Shown here: positions 36,468 through 45,968 of the stretch, one piece after another
How the letters are laid out: every line of letters begins with the position of its first letter
Position numbering within the stretch: position 1 is the stretch's first letter
From: Bacteroidota bacterium
GTDB lineage: Bacteria; Bacteroidota; Bacteroidia; Cytophagales; Cyclobacteriaceae
Reading direction: 5' to 3'
Length of the DNA: 64,000 bases
Assembly (NCBI GenBank): GCA_018267215.1
Contig: JAFDYX010000024.1
Coordinates: forward strand, 167,240-231,239
Position numbers and translations under genes: made by a program
The notes under the pieces: model-generated
What the model was told of the DNA's origin: nothing
The model's input: the letters and a program-made list of their open reading frames with translations, nothing else
The model's database searches: none

Positions 36468-37733
36468 TCAATCAACAATTGCCTGATAGACCAACGCCTT
36501 GTACTGCTCACCGATATATCCATACGGAGAATTGTACATATTGGTAAAAACCATACCGATCAGTTTTTCTTTGGGATCAGCCCAATAGTGGGTGTTGAAC
36601 GCCCCGCCCCACGAAAACGAACCGATGCTGTAGGGTGACCGGTAATCGTTGTCGGGTGTCTCTAAGCCAAACCCTAAGCCAAATTTTTCTTTGATGGGAG
36701 CGTGCAATTGTTCGGTCAGCATCAGCTCTACAGTTTTGCGGCTCAGCAGACGCACTCCATTATATTCTCCTTTGTTTAAAAACAGTTGAAGGAATTTGGC
36801 GTAGTCGTCCACGGTAGAACTCAGTCCGGCCCCGCCTGAGTAGTAGTGGCCGGCCTGCTTGGGGTAATTGGGGTTCACGCCATCATATACCACCCGCGGC
36901 TGCGCAAGCTTTCCATCCTTTACTTCATACAAATTCACCAACCGGTTATATTTATCTGCCGGCAGGTAGAAGTAAGTATCGTTCATGCCGAGCGGCTTAA
37001 ATATCCGATCTCTCAGAAACTCATCGAAGGTTAATCCCGAAAGCACCTCCACCAAATAGCCGAGCACATCCGAGTTCAATCCGTAAGTCCATTGTTCACC
37101 CGGCTGATGTTTCAGCGGCAACTTTCCCAATATTTTTATTTTGTCGCCCAGCTTATCGCCAAGCCGTTGTGCCCCGATACCGCCCGGTATGCCGGCTTTG
37201 GTATAAATGGCTTTCATCTCTTTGCTGCCAATGGCCGCATAGTCAATGCCGGACGAGTGGGTAAGCAGTTGACGTATGGTAACTTCGCTTTTGGCCGGTT
37301 GCGCACTGTACGAAGAATCTTTTTCGTTAAACCACACCAGCACGGAAGGGTTTTTAAATTCCGGAATGTATTTGCTGATGGGCTCGTCCAGCAAAAATTT
37401 TCCTTCTTCCCACAGCATCATGACGGCCAGGCTGGTGATGGCTTTGCTTTGTGAGGCAATCCGAAAAATATGATCTGTTTTTAGTGGAGTTTTGTTTTCA
37501 ACATCGGCAAAGCCAAACGATTTTTTGTACACAATTTTTCCGTTACGCACAATCAATGCCACCGCACCGGGTATCTGCCCGTGGCTGACGTATTCATTTA
37601 AAACACGATCAATCTGTTGCAACCGAATTGATGACATTCCATTTTCTTCCGGTTTACCTGAAACCAGATTTTGTTGTGCCAATCCTGAAACGGCTATTGC
37701 TACGGCAGCGAGAAATGTAATTTGTGTTTTCAT
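36468..37733 (-). CDS. Serine hydrolase, class C beta-lactamase fold
   Basis: The 421-residue protein has a signal peptide (MKTQITFLAAVAIAVSGLAQ). The beta-lactamase/D-Ala-D-Ala peptidase-like motifs are SxxK = SQSK (Ser94, Lys97) and YxN = YGLN. The third motif appears as WGG (SFSWGGAFNTHYW) rather than HGG or KTG. It is probably secreted or periplasmic, with an esterase or peptidase role that cannot be specified. It is a paralog in fold of the enzyme at 21552. A 98-bp gap with a short direct repeat separates it from the SDR gene upstream on the same map. Confidence 0.88.
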   Translation of the reverse strand: MKTQITFLAAVAIAVSGLAQQNLVSGKPEENGMSSIRLQQIDRVLNEYVSHGQIPGAVALIVRNGKIVYKKSFGFADVENKTPLKTDHIFRIASQSKAITSLAVMMLWEEGKFLLDEPISKYIPEFKNPSVLVWFNEKDSSYSAQPAKSEVTIRQLLTHSSGIDYAAIGSKEMKAIYTKAGIPGGIGAQRLGDKLGDKIKILGKLPLKHQPGEQWTYGLNSDVLGYLVEVLSGLTFDEFLRDRIFKPLGMNDTYFYLPADKYNRLVNLYEVKDGKLAQPRVVYDGVNPNYPKQAGHYYSGGAGLSSTVDDYAKFLQLFLNKGEYNGVRLLSRKTVELMLTEQLHAPIKEKFGLGFGLETPDNDYRSPYSIGSFSWGGAFNTHYWADPKEKLIGMVFTNMYNSPYGYIGEQYKALVYQAIVD

Positions 37734-37796
37734 AGAGCGTAAAAATTTATCTGATATATTAAAAATCCGATCACAATAATTTTAAATGGAATCTCA

Positions 37797-37824
37797 ACTT
37801 GCAACCTGCCACTTGTAACCTGCA
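37797..37824. repeat. Two-copy 14-bp direct repeat in an intergenic region
   Basis: ACTTGCAACCTGCC (37797-37810) is followed directly by ACTTGTAACCTGCA (37811-37824), with two mismatches. It lies between the start of the serine hydrolase gene and the end of the SDR gene. It has no coding role that I can see. Confidence 0.6.
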
Positions 37825-37831
37825 TCTGAAA

Positions 37832-38584
37832 TCACAACCCCTTCACGCTCATGCCGCCATCTACCATGATATTTTGCCCGGTGATGTAGCTGGCTTTTGG
37901 CATACACAAAAAGGCCACCGCGCTGGCAATCTCTTCGGGTTGCCCCACGCGCCCCAGCGGAGTTCGTTCTAAAATTTTTTGTAATCGCTCGGGGTCGGCC
38001 AGCACACTTTCTGTTAACGGTGTCTCTACATACCAGGGGGATACGGCATTCACGCGGATGCGGTCGGCAGCCCACTCGGCCGCCAAGTGCCGTGTCAGTT
38101 GCACGATGGCTGCTTTGGTCATCCCGTAAGGCGGACCGCTTTGCAGATCGAACGTAGCGGCAACAGAAGCCAGATTGACTACGCTGCCATCGCCAGATTT
38201 TTTTAGCAGCGGATGGAACAGTCGCGTAATTTCAATCAAACTGAAAAGGTTAGTTTCAAAAATTTTTCGGTACTCTTCTTCACTGTACTCTATCATTTTT
38301 TTCCTGACGTTGGTACCGACATTATTGATCAGTATATCCAAGTGACCCCAGTTTTCTGTTACCTTTTGTATAAGCGCTTTTCTAAACGCCCCATCAGCAA
38401 CATCGCCATCAATTGTATAAAGATTGGCAGAGTGTTTCAGCCTGCCCTGAATCGGTTGGGTATTGCGTGCCACCACCAACACCTCGGCACCCAACTCCAA
38501 TAATTCTTTTACTATGGCTAACCCAATGCCCTTGGTGCCGCCCGTAACGAGCGCTTTTTTACTTTGCAGTGACCAGTCGTTCAT
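37832..38584 (-). CDS. Short-chain dehydrogenase/reductase (SDR)
   Basis: The 250-residue protein is a classical SDR. The NAD(P)-binding motif is [11 protein letters not shown] (about 15-25), the structural motif is NNVGTN, and the catalytic set is Ser in NLASVAA with YGMTK (Tyr-x-x-x-Lys). [13 protein letters not shown] follows as in the family. The tropinone-reductase-like N-terminus ([13 protein letters not shown]) suggests an NADP(H)-dependent oxidoreductase; the substrate is unknown. No operon partner is evident. Confidence 0.88.
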   Translation of the reverse strand: MNDWSLQSKKALVTGGTKGIGLAIVKELLELGAEVLVVARNTQPIQGRLKHSANLYTIDGDVADGAFRKALIQKVTENWGHLDILINNVGTNVRKKMIEYSEEEYRKIFETNLFSLIEITRLFHPLLKKSGDGSVVNLASVAATFDLQSGPPYGMTKAAIVQLTRHLAAEWAADRIRVNAVSPWYVETPLTESVLADPERLQKILERTPLGRVGQPEEIASAVAFLCMPKASYITGQNIMVDGGMSVKGL

Positions 38585-38690
38585 ATCGAAATGATGTTAC
38601 ATGAAAACACAATGTAGAATGTTATCGCAAAAATTAAAAGATTTTGTTAGGCGAAATTAAACAGATCCGACAGCCGGCTCGTGTTTGTGT

Positions 38691-39050
38691 TTAGGCCTCA
38701 CGCTTGACTACCAGCAGAAACCAGTCTTTGTCAATCTGCAAATAACCCTGTTCGTAGCAATAATGATACACCGCCCCATCTTTGGTAGTGTAGAGGCTAG
38801 TGAACAACTGAAAATCAAATCCTTGCTCTGTTAACTTATTGCGGTGCATTTTGGTTTTTCCCGAAGGGTTTAAGGTGAGCAGTATCCTGCGGTTTTTGCG
38901 CAGCGCGTTGTTCACATTGCGCACAAAATTAGTTTCGTCACTATTCAGACGGTTGTTGTACGCCACGCGACACTGGTCGGAACAAAATTTTTTATCTGAG
39001 CGGCCTTTTATTTTTTCACCGCACTCAAAACAAGTTTTTTCTGCAGCCAT
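38691..39050 (-). CDS. Small zinc-ribbon protein
   Basis: From ATG 39050 the product has 119 residues. It begins MAAEKTCFECGEKIKGRSDK then KFCSDQCRVAYNNRLN, a Cys-x2-Cys ... Cys-x3-Cys zinc ribbon. The C-terminal half alternates basic and aromatic residues (NRRILLTLNPSGKTKMHRNK, DWFLLVVKREA). I do not recognise a named family. The layout suggests a nucleic-acid or protein-binding role. It lies between the SDR gene and tamB, on the same strand. Confidence 0.6.
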   Translation of the reverse strand: MAAEKTCFECGEKIKGRSDKKFCSDQCRVAYNNRLNSDETNFVRNVNNALRKNRRILLTLNPSGKTKMHRNKLTEQGFDFQLFTSLYTTKDGAVYHYCYEQGYLQIDKDWFLLVVKREA

Positions 39051-39094
39051 AGCGATTAGCAAGTTCGGATTTTTATTGTATTTCTTGGCAGCTA

Positions 39095-42000
39095 TTATGG
39101 GTTGGAGTCTTCATTTTCTTTTTTGCCGTTCTTTGCCACTTCTTTTCTACGGTGCAGGTAGGCCGATGAAATGAGCTCTTTCCAACTGTTAAAATTTTGG
39201 GTTGACATCAAACTGAAGCCTGTGCTGATGGTAGTCTGCCCGCCAAAGGTGGTAGCCGTTAGTTGATTGAGATTAGTTCTGTTAAACATTTTTATTTTCA
39301 GCGTGCCATCAGGTGTCAGCAGGTAGTCCACCGTCCAGTCGCCCAGCATGTTGGAAACATCCGAGCGATTGTATTGGTTGCCGATGGCGCCATCGCGCGT
39401 TACACGCAAGCGGCCATTTAAGAACGAGTAGGAGAGGCGCAACTGAAATGTATTGAATGCCTCCTGATCAAAATTCCCCAGATCGAAATTTACTTCCAGG
39501 TTTTGGTCCACTTGCGTGAGCCAATAGCTCAACTGGTTGGAGAGCAATTCGCTCACGCTGCTGTAGAGACCGCTGCCGCCACCGGAAGTAAACGCATCGG
39601 GCGGTGAAAATCTTCTGAGCACGATCAAGCTGAATACTTGCTTTTTTAATTCCTGTTCATCCATCTTGGCTTTGAACGCTTTGAAATCCTGATTGAGCGG
39701 CTCACTTCCGTTTTCGGTTGGCACCGTGTTGGGCAAATCGTTGGCTACAATATCAAAACTTATTTGGGGCGACATCATAGGCCCATCAATTTTCAATTGC
39801 ACCTCGGCAGGATATTTTCTGCGCATGGCAATGCTGGTGGCACAGGCCGTACAGGTGGTTACTACCGGTGAGAATGAAACCAACTGCCTGTAGCCGGCAT
39901 TGATGCTCACGATGGCTGTGTAGGGATCGCCCGACCAACTGATTTTACTTCCTTTGTTGATGGTGAATTCTTTGTTGATGATGTCGTACAAGGTGAAGTT
40001 ATAGTTGCCCCGGTCGAAGGTGTAATCGCCAAACATGCTGAACTCGCCTTTGGTATCGAACTGAAGTTTGAGGTTGCCGCTGCCGTAGCCACGGATGATA
40101 TCACCTGTGCGGATGTCGAAAATAATTTCCGAGTAGGCATCGGTGGTGATGTCGAGGTTTAAATCCATGGTGATGCCGGTAGGTTCATTTTTTACCTTCG
40201 GCTTTGGTTTGTTCTTTTCTCGCTTCAGGGTGTCGGAAAAATTGGCAAATGAAATAAAATCTTTTTTAGCGGCCGTGTTGTCGGTAGTGCCATTGAGCGG
40301 AATGAAGATGCGTGTGCCTTTGTCTGACCGCGCGGTGGCTGATATTTTTAAATTTTCCAGCGGTCCCTGCATAGCTAATGTGCCGGTGCCGTAGGCCTGG
40401 CCATAAAATAAACTGTTGTCTTTGGCGGTGGTGTTCATCACCTGAAATTTTTGGAAGGCAGCCGTCAGGTCAATACGCAGGTCATTGTAGTTGCGGTGGA
40501 TGAGCCGCCCTGTTAGCCGGGCTTTGTTTTTTAATTCGTCAGTAATAATAAAGTTGCTGAAAGCAATTTCGCGGGGCGAAAAGTTGAGAGCCCCATTGAA
40601 AAAATATTTTGTTTTCAGGTAATCTACTACCAGCGATCCATCATTTATTTTTCCTTCCCCATTTACAACCGGGCTTGAAAATGTTCCGGTAACGGTATAG
40701 TTGCCCGTCAGCGTTCCATCCATGTTTGAGAAAATACCGCGCAAGAAAGGTTCAATGATTTTAATGTTGGCTCCGGCCAGTTTGGCGGCCAGGTTCAGAG
40801 GCGATTCTACGGCCGGGTCATAGTAGCCGGTCATTTCAACCGTATGCTTGTTTTCGCGGCTCAGCGAAAAATTCAGATCGAATCTTTTTTGTTCGCGGTT
40901 CCACTGATTTTTGCCGGTAACATCACCTACCAAAAAATTATCTACCGTCAGGTCTCGGATAGTGAGATCGTTTTGGATGAACGGGTTTTGAAGCACATCG
41001 CGTGCCTCTACTTTGCCGTTGACGATACCCGAAATTTTTTCTTGCAACAATGAATTGAAAAAATCAAGGTCAAAATTTTCTATACTTAGTGCTAAGGCAT
41101 CATTTGGATTAGAAGAAACCACACCGTTTATTTTTACAGATTCGTTCTGGTGCCTTAGCCCGAAATGGTGGATGTGCCAGGCATCTTCTTTTTTGATGAC
41201 AAGGTTTTGCTCGTTAAACACCCAATCTTCATCAAATATTTTAAATTCTGTGGGCAGCACTTTAAACAGCAGGCTGTCATTGTACAGATTAAGTTGAGAC
41301 GCGAGCCTGACCCGGTTGCTATTACCCTGCTGATCGCCATTGAATAAAAAGTGTATCGTGTTGTTTTGCCAATCGGCCTGTGCCAATATATTTTTAGTTT
41401 TAAAAAAATTAGAAAACGCTTGTGTGGCAGAGCGGATGGTAGCCAGCGCCCGCACGGCTGTGCTGTCGTGGTGTTTGCGGGCATTCAGTTCGATGTCGTT
41501 GCCTACAAATTTTTTTTGGTTGTAAACTACGGTATCCAATTGGCCATCCACGTGCAAATCAATAATACGCCTGTGTGTAAAGGAAGCATTTATTTTTGCT
41601 CCGGGCGATACGGTTAAGTCGAGGCCGGCCAGTTTTGATAAAGGCCGGATGTCGTTGAGGGTAACTTTCAGTTGGGCGGCATAAACAGTATTTTCCTCAG
41701 TCGTTATCTTTTCTTTGCCCGTTGGCATTGGCTCGGGGTTGAATTTTGAATAGTAAGCCCTCCAAAGTTTTTTTAAATCGTTGGCCAGCATAGTATAACG
41801 ATAGTTACCGGCTAGATCGGCATTGGCTAACGAACTTCTAAGTTGCAACAGATGCTGGTCATTTTGTTTAGACGAGATCACGTGTACAGAGTCCAGGTAC
41901 AACATCTTGTTATCATAGTTTACCTGTGTATGGTGCAAGGCAATGTGCCCCACCAAACTATCTAACTGCAGGCCGTGTGTATCAATATCAAAAAATGATT

Positions 42001-43660
42001 TTACAAACAAAGGTTGGCTCATAAATCCCAGCCTATCAACAAACACGGTATCGAGGTGAGCTTTTATTTTGATGATGTCTTGTCCTCGTCTGAAATCAAT
42101 AAAGGCTTTGGCATTGAATTGTAGATTGGGGTCGTCAATAGACAGGTCGCCATTAAAAAGTTGCCGGGCAAAGCGGGCATTGGTGGTTATGCCTGTGTAG
42201 TTATAATGACGAAATCCGATTTGGCTTATCGAGCCCGTCAGCGTAAAATCAGACGTTTCGCGCGTCAACCCTTTCCCACTGATGTGCCCCTGCAGCGACA
42301 CATTTTGATAGTTGGTGGTATCTTTTAAGTATTGACCTAACTTAAAATCACGCAAGGCCACGTTGCCGATATACACAGATTGCTTTTCATCCTTTTCATT
42401 GATCTTGAGGTTTAAGTCCGAGTCAATATGCCCAAGTTGGGTAACTAATTTTCCTTTGGTAACGAAGTCGTTGATGAAGCCGGTAAACTCGGCATTCACG
42501 CGTGTGTGGCCGAGAGGCGCCAGTGCCTGAGCTGTACTTTCGCGAAATAAAAAACGGATGTCGGGTTGCTCCACTACGCCATCGGCAATCTTTAAATCAA
42601 TAAATGCTTCATTGATGTTAGGCAGCCCATCCATAGCTAATCGTCCCCGCACATGGGTGTTGCCCAAGGAGATCGTCATTGGGTTAAAAGAAAAGCGCGA
42701 AACTTTTCCTTTCGCTGTGCCTGCCAGTTCTACCGGCTTCGGCAACGGGGGGAGACCATAAGTAAACAAAGCTAAGTCAGCTGGATTGAGTACGGTATTT
42801 TTCAGATGGGCGCTAATATTTACTTTGTCGTTGAAGTCGCTCAAATCATCTTGGCTATGGTAAGTGAAAATGATTGTGTCGCCCAAGATGCTGTGGCCTG
42901 CTTTCATCTTCACGTTTAAAAATTCCATCGAGCTTTGCGAGATGCGGAAGTAGGTACTCAGCTTGTGTACTATAAATTTTGTTTGGCGGTCTTGCGCATA
43001 GAGCGATTTCAAATCGAACTGAATGGTGTCGCCAATAACCTGAAATGTATGGAGTTTTCCGCTGTCGAGGTCGAGATGAAAATGCCGGTAGTCAAATCCG
43101 TTTTTGATAGAATCGCGGTCGCTTTCATTGTAAATAAATTGAGAGCGCGTGATGCCGACCTGGGAGATGGTTAGCTTGGCAGAGCTGGCTCCACCACCGC
43201 CCGAAGAATATTTTTCGTTTATCTTTTCTATAAACAAGTTGATGTTTAAGGCCGTAGAGGTATCGCTTTTGTTTTCGGCAATCTTTTTCAGGTGCACCAG
43301 GGCATGGTCTATCTGCACGGCATCTATGCTGGCGTTGCCCTTGCGCAGCAGGTTGAACAAGCCAAAGTTTACCGACAAGGTTTCTACAGTGATCATGTCG
43401 TTTTTTTCCGGGTCGGTGATCTTTACTTTTTTCAAGTCGAGCCGGTCAAACCAATTTAAGCTCATGGTTTCCACAGTAGCAGGAAATCCGGTTACTTGCG
43501 AAAACCCCGACAGATACCGGTGGATGAAGTAAGTTTGCACCTCGGGGAACTGCAAAATCAAAAATGAGAGGGTAAAAAATGACACCAGCACGAACAGGGA
43601 GTACAAGAGGATTTTCTTACCCCAAAAGAAAACGCGGTTTTTAATAACTTGCAAACGCAT
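39095..43660 (-). CDS. tamB: TamB-like translocation/assembly module protein
   Basis: This 1,521-residue protein has one N-terminal TM helix (ILLYSLFVLVSFFTLSFLIL, about 17-36) and then a very long beta-taco region of short repeating strands (AsmA-like). It ends in the conserved DUF490/TamB C-terminal domain (GDYTFDRGNYNFTLYDIINK, FTINKGSKISWSGDPY). TamB-type proteins span the periplasm and help deliver phospholipids or barrel proteins to the outer membrane. Its partner TamA is not in this window. The ATG overlaps the tsaD start on the other strand in the sequence CATG. Confidence 0.88.
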   Translation of the reverse strand: MRLQVIKNRVFFWGKKILLYSLFVLVSFFTLSFLILQFPEVQTYFIHRYLSGFSQVTGFPATVETMSLNWFDRLDLKKVKITDPEKNDMITVETLSVNFGLFNLLRKGNASIDAVQIDHALVHLKKIAENKSDTSTALNINLFIEKINEKYSSGGGGASSAKLTISQVGITRSQFIYNESDRDSIKNGFDYRHFHLDLDSGKLHTFQVIGDTIQFDLKSLYAQDRQTKFIVHKLSTYFRISQSSMEFLNVKMKAGHSILGDTIIFTYHSQDDLSDFNDKVNISAHLKNTVLNPADLALFTYGLPPLPKPVELAGTAKGKVSRFSFNPMTISLGNTHVRGRLAMDGLPNINEAFIDLKIADGVVEQPDIRFLFRESTAQALAPLGHTRVNAEFTGFINDFVTKGKLVTQLGHIDSDLNLKINEKDEKQSVYIGNVALRDFKLGQYLKDTTNYQNVSLQGHISGKGLTRETSDFTLTGSISQIGFRHYNYTGITTNARFARQLFNGDLSIDDPNLQFNAKAFIDFRRGQDIIKIKAHLDTVFVDRLGFMSQPLFVKSFFDIDTHGLQLDSLVGHIALHHTQVNYDNKMLYLDSVHVISSKQNDQHLLQLRSSLANADLAGNYRYTMLANDLKKLWRAYYSKFNPEPMPTGKEKITTEENTVYAAQLKVTLNDIRPLSKLAGLDLTVSPGAKINASFTHRRIIDLHVDGQLDTVVYNQKKFVGNDIELNARKHHDSTAVRALATIRSATQAFSNFFKTKNILAQADWQNNTIHFLFNGDQQGNSNRVRLASQLNLYNDSLLFKVLPTEFKIFDEDWVFNEQNLVIKKEDAWHIHHFGLRHQNESVKINGVVSSNPNDALALSIENFDLDFFNSLLQEKISGIVNGKVEARDVLQNPFIQNDLTIRDLTVDNFLVGDVTGKNQWNREQKRFDLNFSLSRENKHTVEMTGYYDPAVESPLNLAAKLAGANIKIIEPFLRGIFSNMDGTLTGNYTVTGTFSSPVVNGEGKINDGSLVVDYLKTKYFFNGALNFSPREIAFSNFIITDELKNKARLTGRLIHRNYNDLRIDLTAAFQKFQVMNTTAKDNSLFYGQAYGTGTLAMQGPLENLKISATARSDKGTRIFIPLNGTTDNTAAKKDFISFANFSDTLKREKNKPKPKVKNEPTGITMDLNLDITTDAYSEIIFDIRTGDIIRGYGSGNLKLQFDTKGEFSMFGDYTFDRGNYNFTLYDIINKEFTINKGSKISWSGDPYTAIVSINAGYRQLVSFSPVVTTCTACATSIAMRRKYPAEVQLKIDGPMMSPQISFDIVANDLPNTVPTENGSEPLNQDFKAFKAKMDEQELKKQVFSLIVLRRFSPPDAFTSGGGSGLYSSVSELLSNQLSYWLTQVDQNLEVNFDLGNFDQEAFNTFQLRLSYSFLNGRLRVTRDGAIGNQYNRSDVSNMLGDWTVDYLLTPDGTLKIKMFNRTNLNQLTATTFGGQTTISTGFSLMSTQNFNSWKELISSAYLHRRKEVAKNGKKENEDSNP

Positions 43661-44699
43661 GGTTCAAACTCTTCCTACTATTCTTGCCATTGAGTCTTCG
43701 TGCGATGAAACTTCCGCTTCGGTGATTCGACAGGGCAAGGTACTCAATAATGTGGTGGCTTCACAGGCCATCCACCAAAAATACGGTGGCGTGGTGCCCG
43801 AGTTGGCTTCGCGCGCGCACCAGAAAAATATTGTACACGTGGTGAACGAGGCCATGCAATCGGCCGGCATAAAAAATTCAGCGTTAGATGCCATTGCCTT
43901 TACACGTGGGCCGGGGCTGATGGGTTCGCTATTGGTGGGTGTTTCTTTTGCCAAAGGCATGGCACTGGCGCTCGATGTGCCGATGATTGAAGTGAACCAC
44001 ATGGAGGCGCACGTGCTGGCACATTTTATTCCCGCCCGAATGCAGCAGGCAGGCGAGGACGAACCGCGACCGTCATTTCCATTTTTATGTTTAACCGTGA
44101 GCGGTGGCCACACGCAGATTGTGTTGGTAAAAGATTTTTTGGATATGCAGGTGATAGGCGAAACGCAAGACGATGCCGTGGGCGAAGCGTTCGACAAAGC
44201 CGCCAAGATGATGGGCTTGCCTTATCCGGGTGGGCCGCTGATTGACCAATATGCCAAGTTGGGAAATGCCAACGCTTATAAATTTTCACAAACTTCCATG
44301 CCGAACCTCGATTTTTCTTTTAGCGGAATTAAAACAGCCTTTCTCTATTTCCTGCGCGACAAGAAAAAAGAAGATGAAAATTTTGTGGAGAAAAATTTAA
44401 ACGATATCTGCGCAAGCTTGCAGAAGCATCTCATTCAAATGCTTTTGCAAAAATTAAAACGCGCAGCGCAGCAAACAGGTATTAAACAAATTGCTATTGC
44501 CGGAGGCGTGGCAGCCAACTCCGGATTGAGAAATGCATTAAAACAAACTGCTGAGGAATTGAATTGGAAGATTTTCATTCCCGAATTTCAATACTGCACC
44601 GACAATGCCGCCATGATTGCCATGGCTGCGCATTATAAATATTTAGCCGGAAAATTTTGCGCGATGGATGTAGCGCCAATTCCGAATCTTGGAATATAG
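43659..44699 (+). CDS. tsaD: tRNA N6-threonylcarbamoyladenosine biosynthesis protein TsaD
   Basis: The 346-residue ASKHA-fold protein is the catalytic subunit of t6A37 synthesis and transfers threonylcarbamoyl to A37 of ANN-decoding tRNAs. Motifs: ILAIESSCDETSASVI (phosphate loop), VVPELASRAHQKNI, NHMEAHVLAH with metal-binding His114 and His118, and IAIAGGVAANSGLRNALK. The last about 45 codons are duplicated at 45337-45472. The ATG is fixed by the short family N-terminus and shares two bases with the tamB ATG on the opposite strand. Confidence 0.96.
   Translation: MVQTLPTILAIESSCDETSASVIRQGKVLNNVVASQAIHQKYGGVVPELASRAHQKNIVHVVNEAMQSAGIKNSALDAIAFTRGPGLMGSLLVGVSFAKGMALALDVPMIEVNHMEAHVLAHFIPARMQQAGEDEPRPSFPFLCLTVSGGHTQIVLVKDFLDMQVIGETQDDAVGEAFDKAAKMMGLPYPGGPLIDQYAKLGNANAYKFSQTSMPNLDFSFSGIKTAFLYFLRDKKKEDENFVEKNLNDICASLQKHLIQMLLQKLKRAAQQTGIKQIAIAGGVAANSGLRNALKQTAEELNWKIFIPEFQYCTDNAAMIAMAAHYKYLAGKFCAMDVAPIPNLGI
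44557..44693 (+). repeat. tsaD 3'-end direct repeat, copy A (within the intact gene)
   Basis: These 137 bases at the end of tsaD recur in direct orientation at 45337-45472. Aligned by eye, there are ten differences (about 93% identity), including a one-base gap. Apart from the gap region and one Ile-to-Val change, the substitutions are silent. The repeats bracket the toxin-antitoxin pair. Confidence 0.9.
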
Positions 44700-44759
44700 A
44701 GAAAGGGATTAGCTCCTAAATTCCAAACACTGCCTTGTTAATGTGTGGTACTTTTAAGG

Positions 44760-45062
44760 CTATTCGCGATTAGGCTCTTGACTTGTGTGGATAACGTTTA
44801 AGATGTCTATTGTCTCTTCGTTCACTTGATAAACGATTCGGTAACTCCACCTGAAAAATCTTCTGATGTTTCCCGTGTTATCGGGGTGGTATTCATCGGC
44901 TTGATATTTTTCGGGATATAGGATAAGTTCTTTCGATGCTTTGATTATTTCTGTCTTAACTCTTTTGGCTGCCGAAACAGATTCTTCTTTAATGTAATCA
45001 TGATGAACTTTCAAAGAATCTTTAGCCCGTTGCGACCAAATTACTTTTTTCTTCTTCACCAA
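44760..45062 (-). CDS. RelE/ParE-type toxin
   Basis: The 100-residue basic protein fits the RelE/ParE superfamily: KKKVIWSQRAKDSLKVHHDY at the N-terminus (strand plus helix), then HPDNTGNIRRFFRWSYRIVYQV near the C-terminus. These toxins cleave mRNA on the ribosome (RelE) or poison gyrase (ParE); the sequence does not decide which. It lies downstream of the small antitoxin and overlaps it by 7 bp. The cassette is AT-rich and lies between two copies of the tsaD 3' end. Confidence 0.85.
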   Translation of the reverse strand: MVKKKKVIWSQRAKDSLKVHHDYIKEESVSAAKRVKTEIIKASKELILYPEKYQADEYHPDNTGNIRRFFRWSYRIVYQVNEETIDILNVIHTSQEPNRE

Positions 45063-45280
45063 TTTTCAGATTCTTTTTCCAGCTCATCAATGCTTAAAAA
45101 TTTTCCGTCTTTGATTTGTTGTCGTGCTTCGTCAATAGCGCTAACATACTCGCTCATAGACATTGGTTCAAACGAACCTTTCGAGCCTTTCAATAAAATG
45201 AAAATGGCTTCCAATTTTTCAACATCGGTGATTGAATCAATGGCCTGATGAAGTTGTAATTGCAGTTCAGCTACTTTCAT
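45056..45280 (-). CDS. Antitoxin of the RelE/ParE-type pair
   Basis: This 74-residue acidic protein is the expected size for a cognate antitoxin. It is helical throughout, with a C-terminal half (SMSEYVSAIDEARQQIKDGK) typical of the toxin-binding segment of such antitoxins. No clear DNA-binding fold can be named from sequence. It is upstream of and overlaps the toxin gene by 7 bp, the usual antitoxin-first order. The start ATG is at 45280. Confidence 0.75.
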   Translation of the reverse strand: MKVAELQLQLHQAIDSITDVEKLEAIFILLKGSKGSFEPMSMSEYVSAIDEARQQIKDGKFLSIDELEKESENW

Positions 45281-45336
45281 AGCTTAAAGATAAGAAAGCA
45301 TTTCATAAATTTAAAAACAATTGATTGGTGAGCGAA

Positions 45337-45472
45337 AATTGAATTGGAAGATTTTTATTCCCAGTTTCAATATTGCACCGACAATGCCGCCATGATTGCC
45401 ATGGCCGCGCATTATAAATATTTAGCCGGAAAATTTTGCGCGATGGATGTGGCGCCAGTGCCGAATTTAGGA
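45337..45472 (+). pseudogene. tsaD 3'-end remnant, copy B
   Basis: This is a 136-bp second copy of the end of tsaD, with no start and with a one-base deletion that breaks its frame near the 5' end. After the break the original frame still reads DVAPVPNLGVGD and a TGA stop at 45481-45483. It lies just beyond the toxin-antitoxin pair. Its silent differences from the intact gene suggest that it came from a tsaD gene of a related lineage, or is the older native 3' end. Confidence 0.85.
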
Positions 45473-45485
45473 GTGGGTGATTGAA

Positions 45486-45968
45486 CTATTTAGACAGTAA
45501 AATTTTGAAAAGATTCTCAATAAGTTCTATAATAATTATTGGAAAAGAGTGAAGGATGGAGAAACTGAGCCCGAACCAACCGGCTACAACCAATTTCAAA
45601 CTAGGAATATCTTTAACTATCTCCACATTGTTTTCAATGACCTTAGCCTTTTCAATCATTGAAGGATTAAATGCGAAAACCAAACAAGTTAGTCCAATTA
45701 AAATACCAAAAATTGATAGGTAATATTTCGACCAAAACAATTTTAACGTTTCAATGAGACGGATCGGAAGACCGATAATTAAGCAAATCGCAATCGTTAT
45801 TAATGATAGAATGCCTCCAATGATAGGTTGAAATAAAGTCGCTCCCACAAGACCATCAATTCCACCTTGGTAATCCAAAAGCACGAACACCATATAAATA
45901 ATCATTAACATACCAAAAGCTATAGCACTCTGAATGAGGAGAATTGTAAGCGTGGCAAGGATTTTCAT
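45486..45968 (-). CDS. Small polytopic membrane protein of unknown function
   Basis: Starting at ATG 45968 gives 160 residues with four predicted TM segments (about 1-25, 45-70, 78-97 and 125-155). An upstream frame extension to 46142 lies inside hbd and lacks membrane character, so it was rejected. The ATG shares ATGA with the hbd stop, so translation is probably coupled. AT-rich, with no recognisable family. It ends just beyond the tsaD remnant. Confidence 0.55.
   Translation of the reverse strand: MKILATLTILLIQSAIAFGMLMIIYMVFVLLDYQGGIDGLVGATLFQPIIGGILSLITIAICLIIGLPIRLIETLKLFWSKYYLSIFGILIGLTCLVFAFNPSMIEKAKVIENNVEIVKDIPSLKLVVAGWFGLSFSILHSFPIIIIELIENLFKILLSK

Noticed and set aside
45337-45483. 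Copy B of the tsaD end as a functional gene
   Set aside because: It has no start, covers only about 45 codons, and a one-base deletion breaks the frame.
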